DNA from: Methyloversatilis universalis FAM5
Lineage (GTDB): Bacteria; Pseudomonadota; Gammaproteobacteria; Burkholderiales; Rhodocyclaceae
Reading direction: 5' to 3'
Assembly (NCBI RefSeq): GCF_000214035.2
Contig: NZ_AFHG01000053.1
Span: 62,001 to 126,000 of the forward strand
DNA length: 64,000 bases
Shown here piece by piece: positions 57,430-64,000 of this stretch. Both the position numbers and the translations under genes were made by a program. Position 1 is the first letter of the stretch. Every line of letters starts with the position of its first letter. The notes under the pieces are model-generated. The model saw only the letters and a list, made by a program, of their open reading frames with translations. It had not been told where the DNA came from and did not search any database.

Positions 57430-58272
57430 ATGACCCCGCCGATTTCCAAGGACTGGTGGATGGCCGCCGCCCTGACCGGTGCCACCCTGCCGGGCGCTTT
57501 TGCGCAGACCGCATCGACGCCTCAGGCCGGCGTCGTGTCCGCGATCACCGCCAGTGCCCCGGCGACCGCCAACCGGAAGACCGTGGTGGTCGGCGACAGC
57601 GTCCAGCCCGGCGAAACGCTGCGCACCGGACCGGACGGGCAACTGCACGTTCTTTTCCTCGACCAGTCGGCGGCGACCCTGGGTGCCGATTCGGAAATGG
57701 TCATCGAAACGTTCTCGTACGATCCGGCCACGAAGCAGGGGCAGATCCGGCTGCGGCTGAACCAGGGTCTGCTGCGCGTGGTCGGCGGACACATCAGCAA
57801 GACCACCGCGACCGAAGTCGCCACGTCGCAGGGCAAGGTGGAGATCAGCGGCGGCATCTCCGTCATCGAGTCCCGCCCGAATGGCACGAGCGCCACCTTC
57901 CTGTTCGGGCAGCAGATGCGGGCGACTGACAACACCGGCAACACCCAGACCATTACGCGTCCGGGCTTCGGCAGCACCATCGGTTCACAGGGCGTTTCAA
58001 CGCCGTCACGCACATCACCGCAACAGCTCACCGCGCAGTTGCAGCAGCTGGAAACCCGGCCAGGGGGCAGCAACCAGGGCAACCCCAATCCTGCCCCCGC
58101 CCCCGCCGGTCAGCTGCTCAGCACCGGAAATATGCCTGGCGGCGCCAGCAACCCAGGCGGTACGCTGGCCCACGACAGACTGAAGAGCGTCGTTGACAAC
58201 AGTGTCGCAAGCAACCCGTCGCAGACCTTGCGCAACCTCCTTTCGGTCGGCCAGGTTCCTAACGCTTCCTGA
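57430..58272 (+). CDS. FecR-domain exported protein
   Basis: 280-residue protein with a weak signal-like N-terminus (WMAAALTGATLPGAFAQT) and a FecR domain (about 40-165). The domain reads VVGDSVQPGETLRTGPDGQL, LHVLFLDQSAATLGADSEMV, then RLNQGLLRVVGGHI and VATSQGKVEISGGISVIESR. The C-terminal third is Pro/Gly/Gln/Asn-rich and probably disordered. No anti-sigma TM or sigma factor partner is visible, so it is unlikely to be a classical FecR regulator. It belongs to the FecR-like proteins that accompany large secreted surface proteins. Operon with the upstream barrel gene is likely. Confidence 0.83.
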   Translation: MTPPISKDWWMAAALTGATLPGAFAQTASTPQAGVVSAITASAPATANRKTVVVGDSVQPGETLRTGPDGQLHVLFLDQSAATLGADSEMVIETFSYDPATKQGQIRLRLNQGLLRVVGGHISKTTATEVATSQGKVEISGGISVIESRPNGTSATFLFGQQMRATDNTGNTQTITRPGFGSTIGSQGVSTPSRTSPQQLTAQLQQLETRPGGSNQGNPNPAPAPAGQLLSTGNMPGGASNPGGTLAHDRLKSVVDNSVASNPSQTLRNLLSVGQVPNAS

Positions 58273-58358
58273 GCACGCGTCTTGCGGGAGCGGAGCGGTG
58301 ACCGATCCGGGTCACCCTGCGGAAGACGCTCCCGCCGCCTTCACAACACGGGTAGGCC

Positions 58359-60245
58359 ATGCGCGTCCTGTTTGCTTCCAACTATGCCCACCTGCCCGAC
58401 CTCACCGGCGGGCTGCAGACCACCACGCACGACCTCTGCCTGGCCATCAAGGCGATGGGCGCCGATGCGGCCGTACTGTGCGGGCGTCTGCGAGCCGACC
58501 CGACCGCCGAGGAGCAGCCGGCGAGCGGCGATGAAAGCCTCGGTTACCTCGTGCTGCGCACCGACGCGCCGGAACGGGCGCTGCCGATGGCCGCCGCCGC
58601 CTGGGGTGCCGACGTCATCGTCGTACAGAATGGCACTGCGCTGGCGCCCATGGTGCTGGCCGGTCTGACGACCGGACGCCCGACCGCGGTCTACCTGCAC
58701 AACGTCGAGACCCACCAGCTCGCGGGCCATCTCGCGCCGCACCCGTCGCTGCTGTATCTCGCCAATTCGGCCTTCACCGCGCAGCGCTGGCGCGCGCTGT
58801 ACGGCATCGACTGCACGGTCATCCCGCCGGTGGTCGCGCCCGAGCCTTATGTCAGCGGACAGACCGGCGACAAGGTGCTGTTCGTCAATCCGACGCCGAT
58901 CAAGGGCGTCGAAATCCTGTTCGCGCTGGCAGCGGCCTGCCCGGAACTGCCTTTCCTGGTAGTGGAAAGCTGGCACATCGATCCGCACTGGCGCGCCTAC
59001 TGTCTGGACCGGGCGGCACGGCTGGGCAATATCGAATGGTCCGGCCCGACGCGCGACATGCGCGAGGTGTTTGCCCGTTCGCGGTTGCTGCTCATGCCGT
59101 CAGTGTGGGAAGAATCCTTCGGCCGCACCGTGATCGAGGCTCAGCTCAACGGCCTGCCGGTGCTGGCCAGCAACCGCGGCGCGCTGCCCGAACTGGTGGG
59201 CGAGGGCGGATTCGCGCTCGCACCGGAGGCGCCGGTGTCCGACTGGGCGCTGGCGCTGCGGCATCTGTACGACCCGGCACGCAGTGCGGCGCAGCGCGAT
59301 GCGGCGCGGCGTCAGGCCACCGGCCACGCGCTGTCCACGCCACTCATCGTCGGCGAATTGCTCACGCTGCTGGCCGCTCACGCCAGCCAGTCCCCGCCCC
59401 TGGAGCCCGCCGCCCCGCCCTCCGGCATTCCCGCCGTGGCGACGCCCGACCCGGACTCTGCGCCGCCGCTGCCCACCCTGCGGGAGGTCATGCCACGCGC
59501 TCCGCGGCGGGAGGACTGCCGGTTCTACCACTCCTGTGATCTGGACGACGGCGAGGAGGTGACCGGCGAGTGGGACCTGAGACCGGACCCCTTCGGCTAT
59601 CTGGGCGACATCTGCGTCACCGGCCAGTCGGTGCTGGAAATCGGTCCGGCGAGCGGCTTCCTGTCCTTCTACATGGAGGCGGCGGGTGCGACCGTCACCT
59701 GCGTGGAACCGACGATGGCACATCTGTGGGACACCGTTCCGCTGCACGACTTCGATACGCCGGGCTGGCGCCAGGAATTCGCCGAACACATCGAGAAGGT
59801 CCGCAATTCGTTCTGGTACCTGCATCGCCAGAACGCCTCGCGGGTGCGCGTGTTCGAAGGCGATCCCTACGAGCTTGCGCCCGGTTTCGGCCCATTCGAC
59901 ATCGGTGTGCTGGCCTCCGTGCTGCTGCACTGCCGGCGTCCTTTCGACCTGCTGCAGAGCGTCGCCGACCGGGTGCGCCACACGATGGTGGTGACCGAGG
60001 CATACGACCCCGCGCTGGGCGATGCGCCGCTGTGCCGGCTGCTGGCCCACGACTCGCTCAGGCAGGTGGATACGTGGTGGCAGTTCACCCCGCAGTTCTT
60101 CGTTTATGCGCTGAGGGTGCTGGGCTTCACCGACTGCCGGGTGAGTTTCCACACCCAGAAACAGCCGGCCGAGAACCGGGAGGTGGCGATGTTCACCGTG
60201 GTGGCCCGGAGGCCGGCGCCGAACGACATCGGCATGGTGTCCTGA
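58359..60245 (+). CDS. GT4 glycosyltransferase fused to a SAM-dependent methyltransferase
   Basis: 628-residue cytoplasmic fusion. N-terminal GT4 (GT-B) part, residues about 1-345: MRVLFASNYAHLPDLTGGLQ, VNPTPIKGVEILF and the donor-binding PSVWEESFGRTVIEAQLNGL (EX7E). A Pro-rich linker of about 40 residues follows. The C-terminal class I methyltransferase part (about 385-620) has motif I in SVLEIGPASGFLSFYMEAAG and VTEAYDPALGDAPLCRLLAH. The linked domains suggest sugar transfer plus methylation of the same glycan. It precedes the TPR-OGT giant by 13 nt, so the two are probably co-transcribed. Confidence 0.88.
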   Translation: MRVLFASNYAHLPDLTGGLQTTTHDLCLAIKAMGADAAVLCGRLRADPTAEEQPASGDESLGYLVLRTDAPERALPMAAAAWGADVIVVQNGTALAPMVLAGLTTGRPTAVYLHNVETHQLAGHLAPHPSLLYLANSAFTAQRWRALYGIDCTVIPPVVAPEPYVSGQTGDKVLFVNPTPIKGVEILFALAAACPELPFLVVESWHIDPHWRAYCLDRAARLGNIEWSGPTRDMREVFARSRLLLMPSVWEESFGRTVIEAQLNGLPVLASNRGALPELVGEGGFALAPEAPVSDWALALRHLYDPARSAAQRDAARRQATGHALSTPLIVGELLTLLAAHASQSPPLEPAAPPSGIPAVATPDPDSAPPLPTLREVMPRAPRREDCRFYHSCDLDDGEEVTGEWDLRPDPFGYLGDICVTGQSVLEIGPASGFLSFYMEAAGATVTCVEPTMAHLWDTVPLHDFDTPGWRQEFAEHIEKVRNSFWYLHRQNASRVRVFEGDPYELAPGFGPFDIGVLASVLLHCRRPFDLLQSVADRVRHTMVVTEAYDPALGDAPLCRLLAHDSLRQVDTWWQFTPQFFVYALRVLGFTDCRVSFHTQKQPAENREVAMFTVVARRPAPNDIGMVS

Positions 60246-60258
60246 GCGGACACGGTCC

Positions 60259-63200
60259 GTGATCCCGACCGAACTGATCGCGCAGGCCTGGCAGCATTTC
60301 GCTGCCGGCAACAAGGGCCTGGCCCTGCACTGTGCGCGGCAGGCGCTCATCGACGGCGCCGGGCCGTCGGCCGCCGCCGCACTCGGCTACTTCCTGATCG
60401 ACGCCGGTCAGCTCGACGCCGCGGCCGAGGTGCTGGGTCCGGCGCTGTGCCATGCGCCTCATCACGCGCCGCTGCACTGGTACGCCGGGCTGCTGCACCA
60501 GCGGCGCGGCGAAAGCGCGCAGGCGATCGCTGCGCTGCGCCGCGCCTGCCAGCTGGACGAACGCCTCGATGAAGCGGCAACGGCACTGGCCTGGCTGCTG
60601 CAGGACGCCGGTGAGCTGACCGAGGCCCTGCACTGGGCAGCAAAGGCGCTGCAGGCGTCGCGTCAGCCGCCGCGTCTGCTGCAGTCCGGCTGGCTGCTGC
60701 AGCGGCTCGGCCATCTGGCGGACGCCGTCGACCTGTACGAAGAAGCCGTGGCCGGCTTTCCCTTCGACGCGCCGGAACAGCGCACGCTGCACCTCCACCT
60801 CGCGCAGTGCCACGCGGCGCTGCATCGTCCGGACCTGGCCACGCGGGCGCTGCAGCGGGGGCTTGAGCGCCGGCCCTTCGATCCGGAGCTGATCACCGAA
60901 CAGGTCCTGCACGCCTGGTCACAGGGCCACCGCATTCAGGCCATCGGACTGGCTCGCGCCCAGACCGAGGCACACCCCGAACGCCCGGATGCCTGGTATC
61001 TGCTCGGCGTCCTGCAGCACCGTTCGGGCGATCTCGACGCGGCGGACCACTGTTTCGGCCAGGTCCAGCAGCGCGATCCGACGAACGCCGAAGCGCTGCT
61101 GCGTCGCGCGCAGATCCAGTCCGGCCGGGGGCACGCCGACGCGGCGCTCTGGCTGGCCGATCTGGTCCTGCTGCAGCAGCCGGACAACTTGCCGGCGCGG
61201 GCGCTGAAAGTGCAGGCGCTGCTCGACCTGAAGCGGACGGCGGAGGCCCGCCGCCTGCTCCTGCCCCTGCTGCGCACGACACCGGGCGAGAGCGAGCTCT
61301 GGCGTCTGCTGGCCGCAGTGCGCGCCCAGCGCGGCCGCATCACCCTCGCACGGCGCGCGCTCGGCAGCGCGCTGCGCCGTGACCCGGACAACGTCGCCGC
61401 GCTGCGCACCCTGGGCTGGCTGGCGCGCGAACAGGGCGATCTGCCCGCGGCGGTGCAGGCGATCCAGCGCGTCCTCGAACGGCTGCCCGACGATGCGGCG
61501 GCGCAGATTCAGGCCGCTTTCGTGTTCGCCGCCGCGAACGATCTGCCTCGCGCCGCCGAGCTCGCGCAGACCGCGCTGGCCCGCGATCCGCAACAGGTCG
61601 ATGCCTGGCGCGCACTGGCCGAAGTACGGCTGGGGCAGCGCCGGCTGAGCGAAGCCGAAACCGCCATCGAAACCGCGCTCCAGCTCGCACCGGAGCGCAG
61701 CGACAGCCTGCGCCAGCTGGGCTGGATACGGCTCGCCGACCGCCGGCCGGGGCAGGCCCAGCTCACCTTCCTCCGGTTATGCGAGCTGACGCCGGACTCA
61801 CCGCTGCCCTGGCTGGAACTGGCCGAAGCGCATCTGCGCTCAGGCGATTTCGAGCGAGGCGTGGCTGCGGTCGACACGGTGCTCGAGCGGCAGCCGGCCC
61901 ATGCCGCCGCGCTGCGCATGAAGGCCCGCTTGCTCACCGAAGGCAGCGCCGGCTGGCCGGACGGCGCAGGCCGCGCGCTGTCGCTGTGCCATCGGCTGTC
62001 GGGCGCGGAGGCCGCAGCCATCCTGACCCGGCTGGTCGGGCTGGGTACGCCGGGTGCGCGGGCCGCCCTCCGGCAGATCGCACCCACGCCACGGCAGGCG
62101 GCGCTGCGCGAGGCGATCGGCCTGGCGGTCGCACGCCACGGCCATGCAGACCTTGAGCGTCTGGCCGTCGCCGCGGTCGATGAATGTCCGCTCGATCCGT
62201 GGCTGGCGAGTGCGGCCCTCTATGTGGCCACGCTGTCCGACGGCACCTCGCCGAAGGATCTCGCGCGCGCCGCTCGCGAGGTCTGCCGGGCGCTGAAGCT
62301 GCGGGCGGGACTGAATGAGCTCCCGCGACTGCAACGGCCGCGCCCGCACGGCGCGCGCATGCGCATCGGGTACATCGCCGGGCAGCCGCACCACAGCCTG
62401 CTGCGCCGGGTGCTGGCCGCGCACGACCCCGACCGTGCGGAAGTGTTCCTGTTCAGCCGTCAGCCCCTGCCAGGCCTGCCGGACCACATCCACTGCGAGA
62501 ACCTGGACACGCGCACCCTGGCCCAGGCCTGTGCGGCCAACCGCATCGACGTCGTGATCGATACCGGCGGCCTGCATCCGTTCGAAGGCCAGTACGACCT
62601 GCTTGAAGCCTATGCACGCCGGCTGGCGCCGCTGCAGGTCGGGTGGCTGGGATGCCCGGTCACCGCAGGCGGACTGTTCGACGCGCTGCTGACCGACGCC
62701 TGCGCGATACCGGCCGAGCACGAAGCCTTACATGAAGAGGCCCTGTGGCGGCTGGACGGCGGTCAGTGGTGCTGGGATCCGCCAGTGCATGCCCCGGCGC
62801 CCGTCCCACCGCCCTCGCTGCACCAGGGCTTCGTCAGCTTCGGCGTCACCGCGCGCGGGCTGCGTCTGGGCCGCGGCTGCCTCGACATGTTTGCCCGGGT
62901 GCTCGCTGACACACCGCGGTCACGCCTCCGCTTCATCGGCGAAGTGGCGGACGACTGGCCTCAGCGCGCCCACATCCTCGCCGTGCTCGGTGAGCACGGC
63001 ATCGCCCCGGCACGGGTCGAGTTCGACCCGCCGCGCAGTTACAGCGCCCTGCTGGACTGGCTGCAGCAGATCGATCTGGTGCTCGACAGCTTCCCCGGCA
63101 ACGGCGGCCTGAGCCTGCTCGACCCGCTGTGGATGGGCGTGCCGGTCATCAGCCGCGCGGGCCACTGGCCCGGCACCCGTCAGGGGCTGTCGGTGCTCGC

Positions 63201-64000
63201 TGCGCTCGGTCTCGACGCCTGGGTCGCGGACAGCGCGGACGGGTTCGTCGCCATCGCCACCCGGCTGGCGGGCGATGTCGATGCGCGCCGCCGGCATCGC
63301 GAGGCGCTGCGTGCCCGCATGTCGGCGTCGCCGCTGCTTGACGGACGCCGCGTGGCGCGCCAGATCGAACAGGCCTGCGGACGCTTCCTCGACGCCCAGC
63401 CCGCCGATGCGTACGCCGACGACCCCAAAGCGCAGGTGCGCGCCCGCGCGCGCCGGGCGCTGAATGCCTGGCTGGGCAGGGCCGCCGTCATCGAACTGCC
63501 TGAGCTTGCGGCCGACGCGACGCCGGATCTGTCGGTGATCGTGGTGCTGTACGGACAGGCCGGCCTGTCGCGCACGACGCTGCAGGCGCTGGCCGACCAG
63601 CGCGGCGCCGCCTTCGAAACCATCGTGGTGGACAACGCGTCGGACGACGAAACCGGGGCGCTGCTGCAGCGTGTCCGCGGCGCCCGCATCGTGCACAACC
63701 GCGAAAACACCGGCTTCCTGCGCGCCGCCAATCAGGCCGCGATGCTGGCGCGCGGCCGTCATCTGGTGTTCCTGAACAGCGACGCCATCGTGCAGCCGGG
63801 CGCACTGGCTGCCACCGTCGCGCACCTCGACGCCGAGCCGGCCACCGGCGTGCTCGGCGGCCGCATCGTGCTGACCGCGGGCGGCCTGCAGGAAGCCGGC
63901 AACGTGATCTTCCGCGACGGTTCGACGCTGGGCATCGGCCGCGGTGAAGACCCCTTCTGCCCCGCAGCAATGGCCCGCCGGGCGACCGACTACGTGTCCG
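60259..64000 (+). CDS. Multidomain glycosyltransferase: TPR, OGT-like GT41 and GT2 (truncated by window)
   Basis: The open frame runs from GTG 60259 to the window end, more than 1,245 codons without a stop. Residues 1 to about 670 are TPR-type repeats (for example DAWYLLGVLQHRSGDLDAAD). Residues about 690-1060 resemble the SPINDLY/O-GlcNAc-transferase catalytic region: RPHGARMRIGYIAGQPHHSL, LDSFPGNGGLSLLDPLWMG and VPVISRAGHWPGTRQGLSVL. A GT2 domain starts near residue 1090: DLSVIVVLYGQAGL, TIVVDNASDDETGAL, HNRENTGFLRAANQA and VFLNSD (the DxD-like acidic site). The 3' end is outside. It probably builds a glycan on a protein, by analogy with flagellin or surface-protein OGTs. Confidence 0.85.
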   Translation, partial: MIPTELIAQAWQHFAAGNKGLALHCARQALIDGAGPSAAAALGYFLIDAGQLDAAAEVLGPALCHAPHHAPLHWYAGLLHQRRGESAQAIAALRRACQLDERLDEAATALAWLLQDAGELTEALHWAAKALQASRQPPRLLQSGWLLQRLGHLADAVDLYEEAVAGFPFDAPEQRTLHLHLAQCHAALHRPDLATRALQRGLERRPFDPELITEQVLHAWSQGHRIQAIGLARAQTEAHPERPDAWYLLGVLQHRSGDLDAADHCFGQVQQRDPTNAEALLRRAQIQSGRGHADAALWLADLVLLQQPDNLPARALKVQALLDLKRTAEARRLLLPLLRTTPGESELWRLLAAVRAQRGRITLARRALGSALRRDPDNVAALRTLGWLAREQGDLPAAVQAIQRVLERLPDDAAAQIQAAFVFAAANDLPRAAELAQTALARDPQQVDAWRALAEVRLGQRRLSEAETAIETALQLAPERSDSLRQLGWIRLADRRPGQAQLTFLRLCELTPDSPLPWLELAEAHLRSGDFERGVAAVDTVLERQPAHAAALRMKARLLTEGSAGWPDGAGRALSLCHRLSGAEAAAILTRLVGLGTPGARAALRQIAPTPRQAALREAIGLAVARHGHADLERLAVAAVDECPLDPWLASAALYVATLSDGTSPKDLARAAREVCRALKLRAGLNELPRLQRPRPHGARMRIGYIAGQPHHSLLRRVLAAHDPDRAEVFLFSRQPLPGLPDHIHCENLDTRTLAQACAANRIDVVIDTGGLHPFEGQYDLLEAYARRLAPLQVGWLGCPVTAGGLFDALLTDACAIPAEHEALHEEALWRLDGGQWCWDPPVHAPAPVPPPSLHQGFVSFGVTARGLRLGRGCLDMFARVLADTPRSRLRFIGEVADDWPQRAHILAVLGEHGIAPARVEFDPPRSYSALLDWLQQIDLVLDSFPGNGGLSLLDPLWMGVPVISRAGHWPGTRQGLSVLAALGLDAWVADSADGFVAIATRLAGDVDARRRHREALRARMSASPLLDGRRVARQIEQACGRFLDAQPADAYADDPKAQVRARARRALNAWLGRAAVIELPELAADATPDLSVIVVLYGQAGLSRTTLQALADQRGAAFETIVVDNASDDETGALLQRVRGARIVHNRENTGFLRAANQAAMLARGRHLVFLNSDAIVQPGALAATVAHLDAEPATGVLGGRIVLTAGGLQEAGNVIFRDGSTLGIGRGEDPFCPAAMARRATDYVS

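Noticed and set aside
57430..58272. Calling the FecR-domain gene an iron-dicitrate sensor.
   Set aside because: There is no sigma factor, TonB receptor or anti-sigma membrane segment beside it.

Overview
The window is GC-rich, densely packed chromosomal DNA from a betaproteobacterium. A Rhodocyclales or Methyloversatilis-like organism fits best, but this is an inference from gene content. The clues are an SAH riboswitch before ahcY, the neighbourhood polA / LOG / DUF2782 / thrB / BPSS1780-family gene / nadD / rsfS / rlmH / maf / rng, a PEP-CTERM protein, and flavocytochrome c sulfide dehydrogenase beside a SoxYZ-type carrier. I see no rRNA, tRNA, CRISPR array, transposase or prophage gene.

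Layout. 1-3.2 kb: acyltransferase, CoA-binding protein and dapF read left; metK reads right behind a structured leader. 3.2-14.7 kb: lipoprotein, orphan TRAP binding protein, pmbA, darP, mog, mtgA-aroE-tonB, uppP, an esterase, an unrecognised 489-residue protein and thyA-folA. 14.8-22.6 kb: a large PLP amino-acid decarboxylase, PEP-CTERM protein, dcd, fccAB, a fused soxYZ and apbC. 22.7-30.7 kb: metG, acyP, two unrecognised genes, yggT, proC and a secreted M12-type metallopeptidase. 31.2-38.2 kb: thiC, an alpha-carbonic-anhydrase fusion, ahcY and a membrane C13 peptidase. 38.3-44.9 kb: zinc-ribbon protein, Ser/Thr kinase, haem-sensor-like HAMP protein, DUF1232 protein and an autotransporter. 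45-54.5 kb: rng, maf, rlmH, rsfS, nadD, BPSS1780-family gene, thrB, DUF2782, LOG and polA. 54.7-64 kb: a cell-surface/glycosylation region (acyltransferase, TPR/beta-barrel protein, FecR-type protein, GT4-methyltransferase fusion, and a TPR-OGT-GT2 giant cut by the window edge).

RNA control is prominent. Three known riboswitch classes can be read directly: c-di-GMP-I upstream of the metallopeptidase, TPP upstream of thiC and SAH upstream of ahcY. Two further leaders look structured but match no class I recognise: one before metK, with mutually exclusive stems and a partly sequestered Shine-Dalgarno, and one before the EF-hand-like gene at 26.1 kb. SAM synthesis (metK) and SAH recycling (ahcY) therefore each appear to have their own leader RNA.

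The most interesting points are the metK leader, the c-di-GMP-controlled secreted protease, the SoxY-SoxZ fusion next to fccAB, the kinase with a degenerate cyclase-like domain, and the multidomain glycosyltransferase locus at the right edge.
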